Below are positions 44,135 to 52,229 of a DNA stretch of 64,000 nt, in pieces. Position 1 is the stretch's first letter. Each line of letters starts with the position of its first letter. This DNA is from Akkermansiaceae bacterium UBA6138 (lineage in GTDB: Bacteria > Verrucomicrobiota > Verrucomicrobiia > Verrucomicrobiales > DEV007): assembly GCA_002422425.1 (NCBI GenBank), contig DIVG01000062.1, positions 63,461 through 127,460 of the forward strand. Reading direction: 5' to 3'. The notes below the pieces were generated by a model. It was not told where the DNA came from and made no database searches. It worked only from the letters and a program-made list of their open reading frames with translations. The position numbers were made by a program, and so were the translations under genes.

Positions 44135-45439
44135 ATGAACTCCCTGCCACGCACCCTTCTCATCCTCGGGCTCACCGCATTTGTCTGCGCCCCCGTTTTA
44201 TCGCTGCGCGCCGAGGAAAACATCGCCGCCGATGCGAAAGACAAGGCCGACTCCATCATGGCGGATCCTCGTCTCCGCAACATGCTGAGAACGGTGAAGG
44301 AAGATCCCGCCGCCGCCCTTGAGAAGGCAAAAACCGAGTCAACCGACCTGAACGTATCGGACCTGGATCCCGACGAAGCGGTTCGCCGGATGACCAAAGC
44401 TTTCGCTGACAACAAAGATAAAATCGATCCGGAAAAACTGAAGTCCGCTGTCGCCACCGTCAAGGAGTCGGGACTCGCCGAGAAAGCCACCGCCGCTGCC
44501 GCTTCGGTTAAAGAGTCCGGGCTTGTCGAAAAGGCCGCCGCTGCCGTCGACCAGCTCGCCCCCGAGGCTGCCGCCATGCTCGGGGATGTGCCCGCCACCC
44601 GCCCCGCACCGGGGATCTCCGGCGGTATCCCCACTCCCGTCGCGATGCCCGTCGAGCCGGGCGAAGCCGCTCCCCTCCCTCTCAAGGCCGGGCCTTCCGG
44701 CGATGCCTCTCCGGTCGACTCGCCGGCCATGGCCAATACCGCCGTCGATGCCATTGCCGGGGCTTCTCCCACTCGCCCCATGATTCCCGAATCTCCCGGC
44801 CTCACCCCGGACGAGATCCCCGGACCGGTTCCACTTGAGAAAAAGTATGCCGCCGCAACAGGGGGGAACTATCCCGGCGCTGACAAGCAGCACATGCAGA
44901 TCCTCTCCAAAGAATCGATCATGGACAATGCGAAGGGAATTCTTCTTTTCAGAGGCAACGTCCTCATCGCCCACCCCGAGTTCGAAATTAAATGTGACAA
45001 GCTTGAAATACACCTGACAAAAGGCGTCGGGATCGACGGCAGCGAAGCGGGAAGCTCGGACTCTCCCTTCAAGCGTGCTGTGGCCTCCGGCGGAATGGTC
45101 GAAATCAAACGAACCACACGGGATGAGAAGGGAAAAGCCAAGACCCAAATTGCGATCGCGCGCATCGCCGAATACAATGCCGTGACTAAAGACATCATCC
45201 TTTCCGGCGGGCCGCCCTATATTCAGGACGGCGAGCGCTTCGTGAAAACCAACTCTGAAGACGCCCGGATCATCATGCGGGGCAATGGTCTCTATGAGAT
45301 TACCGGATCCGGGAACCGCAGTCAGATTGTTATCCCCGTCGAACAAAAAGAAAACACGAAAGAGGGTGCCCCCGGCGGGAAAAAGAAAAATGAGACCGGC
45401 ATCGGCTCTTTCGGCAATGCCTTTGACGAACTCCGCTAA
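44135..45439 (+). CDS. LptA/OstA-like periplasmic LPS-transport protein
   Basis: The protein has 434 residues with a signal peptide of about 26. The OstA-like domain is at the C-terminal half (about 250-400): SKESIMDNAKGILLFRGNV, FEIKCDKLEIHL, ASGGMVEIKRTT and IILSGGPPYIQDG. The first half is an unusual Ala-rich region that contains a tandem repeat of VKESGLxEKA (about 109-123 and 125-138), probably helical, then a Pro-rich linker. LptA bridges the periplasm to carry LPS. The extra half may extend the bridge or bind partners. It lies 24 bp after the LptC-like gene and 24 bp before lptB. Confidence 0.7.
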   Translation: MNSLPRTLLILGLTAFVCAPVLSLRAEENIAADAKDKADSIMADPRLRNMLRTVKEDPAAALEKAKTESTDLNVSDLDPDEAVRRMTKAFADNKDKIDPEKLKSAVATVKESGLAEKATAAAASVKESGLVEKAAAAVDQLAPEAAAMLGDVPATRPAPGISGGIPTPVAMPVEPGEAAPLPLKAGPSGDASPVDSPAMANTAVDAIAGASPTRPMIPESPGLTPDEIPGPVPLEKKYAAATGGNYPGADKQHMQILSKESIMDNAKGILLFRGNVLIAHPEFEIKCDKLEIHLTKGVGIDGSEAGSSDSPFKRAVASGGMVEIKRTTRDEKGKAKTQIAIARIAEYNAVTKDIILSGGPPYIQDGERFVKTNSEDARIIMRGNGLYEITGSGNRSQIVIPVEQKENTKEGAPGGKKKNETGIGSFGNAFDELR

Positions 45440-45463
45440 GTCCCGACCGTCTACCCCGCACTC

Positions 45464-46774
45464 ATGAGTTATTCAGACGAAAGGGACAAACTCGCCGAAC
45501 TCTTCGGCGTCAAAAATCCCGCGCGCAAGAGCGGCTACTCAGAGGAGCTTAAACAGAGCGACGCTCCGCCGCAGGAATCCCCCTTCCCGACAGATCCCGT
45601 CTCGCCGGAGTCTCCCGGGATTAGCATTCCGGTCAAACTTCGCCCCCCCTCTGATATCGCCACCGATCCGCACGACACCCCCGCCGTGTCCCTCTCCGGG
45701 GACGGCGCAGCAGGAACGCGGGAAAAAGGCGCCCGCGCCCTCCCGACAATCGAGGATGAAGAGTTTATCCAGCCTGACTACGGAGTCATTCCGGATTTCT
45801 CCGATCTCGACTTCCTCTCGCTGGACAGCACCACGCCGGGGCCCGGCGGTCCCGGACCTGCCGTCTCTCTGACACCACCACCTCCGGGAGAGACACCCCG
45901 CCTTCGGGCCGAAGCGCCCGCCCCCCCGTCCGAGGTTCCAGCCGCATCAGAAATGCCCGCCGCCCCCCCCTTGAATCGTCCCCGCGCCACCATCAACAGG
46001 GCGGACCTGCATTTCGAAAGCGACGCCGCCCTCGTCCAATCCGAAAACGACCACTTCCTTCTCGAGACGCGCGGACTGGTCAAAATTTATGATGGCCGCA
46101 CCGTCGTCAACGGCGTCGATATCAACGTTCGGCCCGGCGAGATCGTTGGCCTCCTCGGTCCCAACGGTGCCGGAAAAACGACCAGTTTCTACATGATCGT
46201 CGGCCTCGTCCCGCCGAACGGAGGCCAGGTCCTCTTCAACGGCAACGACGTCACGAACCTACCCATGTATCAGCGGGCCCGCCTCGGGATGGGCTACCTG
46301 CCGCAGGAAGAGTCCATCTTCCGCAAACTGACCGTCGAAGAAAACATCATGGCCGTGATGGAAACCCTCGACCTTTCCCGCAAAGAGCGTCACGAACGCT
46401 GCCAGGAACTCCTCGAGCGCTTCAGCATTACTCACATCCGCAAGAACGTGGCCCTCACCTGCTCCGGCGGCGAGAAGCGGCGCCTCACCATCGCGCGCTC
46501 TCTCGTCACCATGCCCAGCCTCCTCATGCTCGACGAACCTTTCTCCGGCGTCGATCCCATTGCCGTCAACGAGATCCAGAATATTGTCGAAGACCTCCGC
46601 AAGTCAGGTCTCGCCATCCTCATCACCGACCACAACGCCCGTCAGACCCTTGAGCTTGTCGATCGCGCCTATCTGATCTACGAGGGCAAGGTCCTGCGTG
46701 AGGGAACGCGGGATTTCCTCATTAATGACCCCGTCAGCCGCGAACTCTACCTCGGTGACCGTTTTACGATGTAG
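45464..46774 (+). CDS. lptB: LPS-export ABC transporter ATPase LptB with long N-terminal extension
   Basis: The protein has 436 residues; LptB is normally about 240. The ATPase domain (about 195-436) is typical: LLETRGLVKIYDGRTVV, GLLGPNGAGKTTSFYMI (Walker A), YLPQEESIFRKL (Q-loop), CSGGEKRRLTIARSL (signature), LLMLDEPFSGVDP (Walker B) and LITDHNARQTLE (H-loop). Residues 1-190 are an acidic, Pro-rich, low-complexity extension with no known domain. The operon order kdsA, LptC-like, LptA-like, lptB fits the standard LPS export cluster. The extension may tether other factors. hpf follows with its own promoter. Confidence 0.92.
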   Translation: MSYSDERDKLAELFGVKNPARKSGYSEELKQSDAPPQESPFPTDPVSPESPGISIPVKLRPPSDIATDPHDTPAVSLSGDGAAGTREKGARALPTIEDEEFIQPDYGVIPDFSDLDFLSLDSTTPGPGGPGPAVSLTPPPPGETPRLRAEAPAPPSEVPAASEMPAAPPLNRPRATINRADLHFESDAALVQSENDHFLLETRGLVKIYDGRTVVNGVDINVRPGEIVGLLGPNGAGKTTSFYMIVGLVPPNGGQVLFNGNDVTNLPMYQRARLGMGYLPQEESIFRKLTVEENIMAVMETLDLSRKERHERCQELLERFSITHIRKNVALTCSGGEKRRLTIARSLVTMPSLLMLDEPFSGVDPIAVNEIQNIVEDLRKSGLAILITDHNARQTLELVDRAYLIYEGKVLREGTRDFLINDPVSRELYLGDRFTM

Positions 46775-46867
46775 CCTTCCCGCAGAAGGCCATCCGCACA
46801 CGGACCCTACGCTCCCTCCCGTCACGTTTTTGCGCAACGCGCCAACCCCAACCCCACCACTGCAGGC

Positions 46868-46897
46868 TTGTCAGAAAGGCTTTGAATCTGGTATCCT
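46868..46897 (+). promoter_or_regulatory. Promoter of the hpf gene
   Basis: TTGTCA (46868-46873), 18 bp, TATCCT (46892-46897), giving a leader of about 40 nt before the ATG at 46947. An inverted repeat GTCAG ... CTGAC lies just past the start site. Confidence 0.45.
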
Positions 46898-46946
46898 TCC
46901 AGCTCAGTCAGAACAGTCCTGACCCGAAAACAAAACAACAATAGTT

Positions 46947-47537
46947 ATGCAAGTCACAAACGTTAATTTGCCCATCACTGTCACCGGACGCCATGTCTCC
47001 GTTACGGAGCCCATGCGCGAGTATGCTGAGAAAAAAGTGGCCGGCTTGCACCTCGATTACCCGAAAATCATCGAGGCCAAGGTCCTTCTCAACGTGGAAC
47101 AGAACAGGCACATTGCTGAAATCATCCTTTTTTGCGCCAACCACATTGTCATTGAGGCCGATACCGAGACCCAGGACATGTATGCCTCCATCGACGAGAC
47201 GATTTCCAAAATCGCCCGCCGCATGCGCAAGCACAAAACGCGAATGCTCAAGTCGCACCGCCCCAAAAAGAAAAAGCAAAAAGAAGTGCGCCTCGTCTCG
47301 GAATTGATATTTCCTGCGGAAATCCCGGACGAGCCCGAACTCGATCACGAACCCCACCTCATTCACAAAGAGAAATACAAAATCAAACACCTTCACAGCG
47401 ACGAGGCCATCATGGATATGGAAATGAATGAAAAGCCCTTCCTGGTTTTCCACGATGACAAAACAGACCGCCTCGCCATCATCTACCGTCGCGAAGATGG
47501 TGATTACGGCATGATTATCCCGGTTGAAGAGGGTTAA
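46947..47537 (+). CDS. hpf: Ribosome hibernation promoting factor, long form
   Basis: The protein has 196 residues. The N-terminal S30AE domain (1-105) has ITVTGRHVSVTEPMREYAEKK, VEQNRHIAEIILF and DMYASIDETISKIARRMRKHK. A basic linker (HRPKKKKQKE) follows, and the C-terminal dimerisation domain ends with AIIYRREDGDYGMIIP. Long HPF pairs two ribosomes into inactive 100S dimers in stationary phase. It often follows the lpt/rpoN cluster, although no rpoN gene is present here. A terminator hairpin follows directly, so it is probably the last gene of its transcript. Confidence 0.92.
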   Translation: MQVTNVNLPITVTGRHVSVTEPMREYAEKKVAGLHLDYPKIIEAKVLLNVEQNRHIAEIILFCANHIVIEADTETQDMYASIDETISKIARRMRKHKTRMLKSHRPKKKKQKEVRLVSELIFPAEIPDEPELDHEPHLIHKEKYKIKHLHSDEAIMDMEMNEKPFLVFHDDKTDRLAIIYRREDGDYGMIIPVEEG

Positions 47538-47565
47538 TTCACCGCCCCGACCCTGTTGAACGACG

Positions 47566-47602
47566 CGGGAACGGCTCGAAACGGCCGTTCCCGTTTCTGT
47601 TT
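47566..47602 (+). terminator. Rho-independent terminator after hpf
   Basis: A 10-bp perfect stem (CGGGAACGGC / GCCGTTCCCG), an 8-nt loop (47576-47583) and TTTCTGTTTC after it. It ends 10 bp before the LD-carboxypeptidase start. Confidence 0.75.
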
Positions 47603-47612
47603 CGCCCCCCTT

Positions 47613-48539
47613 ATGAGCTTTGCCCCTCCCCGCCCCGTTGGTGCCGGTTCCCGTGTCGCCATCGTCGCGCCCGCCGGCCCCTTCAATGAAGAGTCTTTCG
47701 AGAAAGGGATCGCCTGGCTCTCGACCCGATACGAAGTGCGCCACCGATCCGACATCTTCAGCAAGGCCGGCTATCTCGCCGGGAACGACGCCCGCCGACT
47801 CGCCGAACTCAACGAGGCCGTCCTCGCCCCTGACATTGACGCCATCGTCTGTGCCCGCGGCGGATTCGGAGCAACCCGTCTCCTTCCCGGGATCAATCTC
47901 GAAGCGGTCCGGTCGGCGAACAAAATGATCGTCGGATTCAGCGACATCACCGCCCTCCACGCCCTCTGGGCGCAGGCAGGGGTCCGGTCCGTCCACGCCC
48001 CCATGGTCGCCGCCCTTGCCGACGCCTCGGAGATCATCCGCCGAAAATGGATCTCCGCTCTGGAACAAGCCGCAGAGCCGCTCCACTGGAACCTGCAGGC
48101 AATAAACCACCCGACAGACCTACCCGTCAGCGGTATCCTTACAGGAGGCAATCTCGCCGTCCTCGGAGCCCTCATCGGCACCCCCTACGCCCCTCCGCTC
48201 GACGGACGAATCCTTTTTATCGAAGACGTCGGAGAAAGGCCCTATCGTGTCGACCGGCTCCTCACAACGATGGCGCAGGCCGGCTGGTTCGACCGCCTCA
48301 ACGGGATTCTCATCGGAGCCTTCACCGAGGGCGAGCCCGGTGCCGACGGAATCACCATCGACGAAGTCCTCGCCGGCCATTTCGCGAAAGCCCCCTTCCC
48401 CGTCCTTAGAGGCCTACCCGCCGGCCACATCGACGACAACGAATCCCTACCCTTCGGCACCAAAGTCACCATCGACGGCGGACTCGTCTCGGTCGCAGAA
48501 GAAGAGAGGGAATCCAACCTGTTGCCGCCGTCCCGGTAA
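47613..48539 (+). CDS. LD-carboxypeptidase (peptidase S66)
   Basis: The protein has 308 residues from the ATG at 47613. S66 landmarks are VAIVAPAGPFN, VCARGGFGATRLLPGI, the nucleophile segment VGFSDITALH (Ser), FIEDVGERPYRVDRLL (Glu) and LPAGHIDDNESLPFG (His). It trims the terminal D-alanine from tetrapeptides in muropeptide recycling, acting in the cytoplasm. The gene follows the hpf terminator closely, so it depends on readthrough or an unrecognised promoter. Confidence 0.9.
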   Translation: MSFAPPRPVGAGSRVAIVAPAGPFNEESFEKGIAWLSTRYEVRHRSDIFSKAGYLAGNDARRLAELNEAVLAPDIDAIVCARGGFGATRLLPGINLEAVRSANKMIVGFSDITALHALWAQAGVRSVHAPMVAALADASEIIRRKWISALEQAAEPLHWNLQAINHPTDLPVSGILTGGNLAVLGALIGTPYAPPLDGRILFIEDVGERPYRVDRLLTTMAQAGWFDRLNGILIGAFTEGEPGADGITIDEVLAGHFAKAPFPVLRGLPAGHIDDNESLPFGTKVTIDGGLVSVAEEERESNLLPPSR

Positions 48540-48623
48540 GGTGAGGGGGACACCCCTGACGGAGCGCGGTTAAAGATAGAAAGTCCCCAAACTTTGGTGG
48601 AAACCCGGATTTACCGTTGAAAA

Positions 48624-48700
48624 TGGCGGAGCGGACGGGACTCGAACCCGCGACCTCTGCCGTGACAGGGCAGCGTTCTAACCAACTGAACTACCGCTCC
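48624..48700 (-). tRNA. tRNA-Asp (GTC)
   Basis: A 77-nt tRNA on the minus strand. The acceptor stem GGAGCGG pairs with CCGCTCC, and the CCA is encoded (TGG at 48624-48626 on the plus strand). The anticodon loop is CTGTCAC, with anticodon GTC at 48664-48666, decoding aspartate. The T-loop TTCGAGT is standard. Confidence 0.95.
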
Positions 48701-48836
48701 ACGGTAATGGCAGGACCTCAAGAACTTTCGCTCTCTAACCTGCCTCGGCTGGGGAGCGGACTATAGACGCGGGAACGACAGCGCGCAACAAAAAATATTG
48801 GGGAAATCCGTTGCTTTCGCCTCTGATGTGAGTAAA

Positions 48837-48893
48837 GGTTTTCACCCGCCGCAACCCTTCCCTTTTGCGGCCTGATTTTTTCCAGGTGAACCC
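48837..48893 (+). promoter_or_regulatory. Structured leader of rplS, candidate autoregulatory element
   Basis: An inner hairpin GCCGCAA (48848-48854) / TTGCGGC (48865-48871) is followed by six T (48876-48881), a terminator-like shape. An outer stem forms from GGTT and CACC (48837-48846, two-base bulge) with GGTGAACC (48885-48892), which contains the ribosome-binding site AGGTGA just before the ATG at 48894. So folding can either stop transcription or hide the start. Possible promoters lie at 48811-48838 (TTGCTT, 16 bp, TAAAGG) and further upstream at TATAGA near 48762. Function is inferred from the sequence. Confidence 0.5.
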
Positions 48894-49253
48894 ATGAATG
48901 TGATTAACAAAATCGAACGCGAGCAGATGAAGACCGAAGTGCCGACCTTCGGCCCCGGTGACACGGTCAACGTGCATTCCCGCGTTGTTGAAGGCGGCAA
49001 AGAGCGTATCCAGATCTTTAAAGGCCTCGTCATCGGACGCCACGGTTCGGGCATCAATCAGGCGTTCACCGTTCGCAAGATTTCCAGCGGCGAAGGGGTC
49101 GAGCGCGCTTTTCACCTCCACTCTCCCAAAATGGCGAAGATCGAGGTGCTCAAACACGGCAAGGTCCGCCGCGCCAAGCTGAACTACCTTCGCAGCCGTC
49201 TCGGCAAAGCAGCGACCAATCTCAAGGCTCGCGCTGAGAAGATCAGCGAGTAA
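48894..49253 (+). CDS. rplS: Ribosomal protein L19
   Basis: The protein has 119 residues. [75 protein letters not shown] and [12 protein letters not shown] are the classic L19 blocks. It binds the 50S subunit near the 30S interface. Many bacteria have rpsP-rimM-trmD-rplS, but here rplS stands alone with its own leader and terminator. The ribosome-binding site AGGTGA is five bases before the ATG. Confidence 0.97.
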   Translation: MNVINKIEREQMKTEVPTFGPGDTVNVHSRVVEGGKERIQIFKGLVIGRHGSGINQAFTVRKISSGEGVERAFHLHSPKMAKIEVLKHGKVRRAKLNYLRSRLGKAATNLKARAEKISE

Positions 49254-49294
49254 TCCCCTCCGAACGACAGGCGGAGTTTCCTGCCATCCTTTCT

Positions 49295-49330
49295 GAAAAC
49301 GGCGGATCATCGATCCGCCGTTTTCCGTTT
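49295..49330 (+). terminator. Strong rho-independent terminator after rplS
   Basis: A perfect 14-bp stem (GAAAACGGCGGATC at 49295-49308, GATCCGCCGTTTTC at 49312-49325), a 3-nt loop and T-rich arms. The A-rich left arm also makes it work for the convergent TPR-membrane gene ending at 49349. Confidence 0.9.
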
Positions 49331-49348
49331 TGGTGGCGGTCCCCGGGC

Positions 49349-50617
49349 TTAGTCGTCCGTGCTTCGTCGCAGCGAGCGGATATTGCCCAGCCAGGTGCAG
49401 GCGACTGCGGCAAAAAGGGCAAAAGTCCCGAGTCCGCGGCTGAGCGGATGCATCGGGGCGGGATGCCGTCCCCACTCAAGCACGGTCATGAAGCCCACGG
49501 CGGCGTAACTGAGCAGGGTGAGGGTGCCAAAGAGACGCCTTCCCCGCAACGAGGCATTGCCGAAGGTGAGCGAGGCCGGAATGGTGGTGACGAGAAGGCC
49601 GACCCCCGCCACCAGCAGCGGATAATACCCGCTCACGAGTCCGGCAATGGTCACGAATGTCCCGCCCGCAAAAACTCCGCCGACGGCGATGCCCTGATGC
49701 CGTTCACCCGGCTTCAGGGCAAGACGGGCGGACCGGTCAAGAAGGATGAGAAAATTCCCTATCCCGGGCGCGAGCCAGACCCAGAGCACGAGCCCCAGCC
49801 ACACCGCGACGAGCACACCGGCGTAGACCGGATTGAGTGACTCAAGGTAGTGGCGCGAGACCTGATAAATAAAAAAGGCACCGAGAAAAATCATCCACTG
49901 TTTCCCCTCGGTGTATCGCTGCATGAAAAAGCAGTAGGAGAGGTAGGCACGGTAAAACCACGAACGCGCGCGGAAAGCTTCGAGGAGCCCTTCCCTCGCC
50001 ATATCCGACTCGGGATCGAGTCGCAGGGCCTCGCGGAAATGCTGCTCGGCACGGCCTTGATCCCGCGAATGGAGAGCGCTCCAGCCTGCGTTAACGTGGG
50101 CAAAACTATCCTCGGGATCGGCCGCGAGGAGCCGCTCGACGGCCTCGGTATTGAGCTGCCTTTTCCCCTGCATGCGCAGGGTGTGGGCCAGAATATTGGC
50201 GGCCATGGCGTTGTCGCCGTCAAGAGCAAGGGCGCGACGGCTCCACTCCTCGGCTTCGGCCCAGCGATCCATCGCACAAAACGCATTGGCCTTGGCCGAG
50301 AGGGCGAAGGTGTCGTCGGGATTGAGCCTCACTGCCGCTTCGGCAGCGGCGAGCGCTTCCTTTCCGCGATGGAGCTCGGCAAGGATGATGGCTTTGACCG
50401 AAAAATAGAAAGGCTCGTCGGGATGGAGGCGGATCGCCTCTTCGATGGTCTCAAGAGCACGCCGCTTTTTCCCGGGCTGACTCATCTGACAGAGAGCGAG
50501 TCGCCCGTAGACAAAGTCATTATCCGGTTCGCGGGCAAGCACGTTGTAGAAACACACCTCCGCCTCTTCGAGCCGTCCCTGGTCCTGAAGCAAAAGGCCG
50601 TGCGAAAGTTCACTCAT
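49349..50617 (-). CDS. TPR protein with C-terminal membrane helices
   Basis: The protein has 422 residues from the ATG at 50617; an upstream in-frame start at 50644 is less likely. The first 230 residues hold about six TPR units (GLLLQDQGRLEEAEVCFYNV, ALSAKANAFCAMDRWAEAEEW, AEQHFREALRLDPES). Five or so hydrophobic helices follow at about 245-410. There is no signal peptide, so the TPR part should be cytoplasmic. The gene starts 27 bp after the TPR-AAA ATPase gene on the same strand. I infer that this protein anchors a complex with that ATPase at the membrane. No known family recognised beyond TPR. Confidence 0.75.
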   Translation of the reverse strand: MSELSHGLLLQDQGRLEEAEVCFYNVLAREPDNDFVYGRLALCQMSQPGKKRRALETIEEAIRLHPDEPFYFSVKAIILAELHRGKEALAAAEAAVRLNPDDTFALSAKANAFCAMDRWAEAEEWSRRALALDGDNAMAANILAHTLRMQGKRQLNTEAVERLLAADPEDSFAHVNAGWSALHSRDQGRAEQHFREALRLDPESDMAREGLLEAFRARSWFYRAYLSYCFFMQRYTEGKQWMIFLGAFFIYQVSRHYLESLNPVYAGVLVAVWLGLVLWVWLAPGIGNFLILLDRSARLALKPGERHQGIAVGGVFAGGTFVTIAGLVSGYYPLLVAGVGLLVTTIPASLTFGNASLRGRRLFGTLTLLSYAAVGFMTVLEWGRHPAPMHPLSRGLGTFALFAAVACTWLGNIRSLRRSTDD

Positions 50618-50644
50618 GAGCAAAATGCAGCGAAAAGATCGCAA

Positions 50645-52048
50645 TCACTTCCCGATGCCGAGGTAGTGAAGAATGTCGTCGTAAAAACCGCTCTGATTCG
50701 CGTAGAGGGCGTAGTTGCGGGCACTCTCAAACCATTTTTTGGTGCTCGGCTTCACCTTCGCGGCTGACTGGAGGAGTTGCTTCTGGGTCACGGGGACGAT
50801 CCTGCCGGTCTTCATCGCTTCGGAGAGAGCCCCCTCGATCGCCTGATCGAAGACGGCCTTGATGTCGGCACCGGAAAAGTCTTTCACCTTTTTTGCAAGC
50901 GCGACGGGGTCGAGACCGGCAACAGGTTTACCCTCGGCCATGAGACGAATAATCTGATCCCGGGCAGGTTCGTCCGGCGGGGGCACGAAGATGAGCCGGT
51001 CAAAGCGTCCGGGGCGGAGAAACGCGGAGTCAAGATGCCAGGGCGCATTCGTCGCGCCGAGGACGAGAACCCCGTCGTTCTTCGACGACTCGCTATCGAG
51101 TTCGGCGAGGAACTGATTGATGAGAGTGCGTCCGGCCGAAGTGCGCATGTCCTTTCGGTCCGCAGCAAGCGCATCGACTTCATCGAAAAAGAGCACGGCG
51201 GGAGCATGGCGGCGCGCCATTTCAAAGATCTCGTGGAGCTTCTCCTCGGACTTGCCGATCCACATGTCGAGAATCTGATGCAACCCGACGCTGAGAAACT
51301 TTGCATTGATCTCCCCCGCCGTCGCGCGACTGATAAGGGTCTTGCCGCAACCGGGAGGGCCATAGAGAAGGACCCCTCCTCCAGCGCGCTTACCGTAGGC
51401 CTCGAAGAGTTCGCGGTTTTCAAGCGGGTAGAGGATTTTCATGCGAATGTCCTCTTTGACTGATTCCATTCCCCCGACGCGGTCGAAATTGACGTCGGGT
51501 TTCTGGTCGAACTCGAACTCGATCTCTCCGTCATCGAAACGATCGTCGTCAAAATCATCTTCCTCAAACTCCGGGTCGTAATAGGCCCCGGCCTGGCGGT
51601 CGCCGTTGCGCTGCGGGGACGGTTCCCGGGGTTCTTCCGCAACCCTCTGCCCGCCGCCCTGACGAATGCGCTTGAGAAGATCATCATTTTTAAGCGCCTG
51701 ATCGAGGCTGACGGCCTTCTCGTAATATTCCCGGGCCTCGCGGGCCCGATTTTCGTTCAGGGTAAGGCGGGCCCGCAGGAGCCATGCCGGACCGAAATTC
51801 GGAAACTCTCCGCAGATCTGCTCAAGCCGCAGGATCGCTTCGGAGGAGCGTCCCTCCAGATCGAGTAGCTGGACGAGCTGGGTCCGGGCGCAGGGATTGC
51901 CGGGATCGACCCGCAAAACGGCTTCGTAGCTCGATTTTGCCTCACCGAGACTGAACTGCCCGAGATAAGCCTCACCGAGCATGAGGAGAAGCGGCACGTT
52001 ATCCGGCGATACGGCGAGGGCCTGCTTGAGGGAATTAATATCAGCCAT
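50645..52048 (-). CDS. TPR-AAA ATPase (Cdc48/FtsH-like module)
   Basis: The protein has 467 residues. Three TPR-like repeats form residues 1-125. An acidic linker (about 158-180, EFEEDDFDDDRFDDGEIEFE) leads to one AAA module: VGGMESVKEDIRMKI, GPPGCGKT (Walker A, 230-237), VLFFDEVDALAAD (Walker B, about 285-297) and RPGRFDRLIF (arginine finger and sensor region). The core resembles Cdc48, proteasomal or katanin-type AAA. It probably remodels proteins brought by the TPR arm. Cdc48 itself has two AAA modules; this has one. The TPR-membrane gene follows. Confidence 0.85.
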   Translation of the reverse strand: MADINSLKQALAVSPDNVPLLLMLGEAYLGQFSLGEAKSSYEAVLRVDPGNPCARTQLVQLLDLEGRSSEAILRLEQICGEFPNFGPAWLLRARLTLNENRAREAREYYEKAVSLDQALKNDDLLKRIRQGGGQRVAEEPREPSPQRNGDRQAGAYYDPEFEEDDFDDDRFDDGEIEFEFDQKPDVNFDRVGGMESVKEDIRMKILYPLENRELFEAYGKRAGGGVLLYGPPGCGKTLISRATAGEINAKFLSVGLHQILDMWIGKSEEKLHEIFEMARRHAPAVLFFDEVDALAADRKDMRTSAGRTLINQFLAELDSESSKNDGVLVLGATNAPWHLDSAFLRPGRFDRLIFVPPPDEPARDQIIRLMAEGKPVAGLDPVALAKKVKDFSGADIKAVFDQAIEGALSEAMKTGRIVPVTQKQLLQSAAKVKPSTKKWFESARNYALYANQSGFYDDILHYLGIGK

Positions 52049-52229
52049 CTTGAAAGGAAGGTTAAAACAAAAGCGAAACGGGGCGCGTAAGCAAGCATCT
52101 AAGCAAAAAGGTTTTCAGGTCCAGTCGCGGTCCGTTTTCCCGGCTACAGTGATCGGTCCCTTTCTGGGCGATTGACTTGGACGCCGAAAAAGCCATTTAT
52201 TGAACTACCGTCGCCCCCGGCATTGAACG

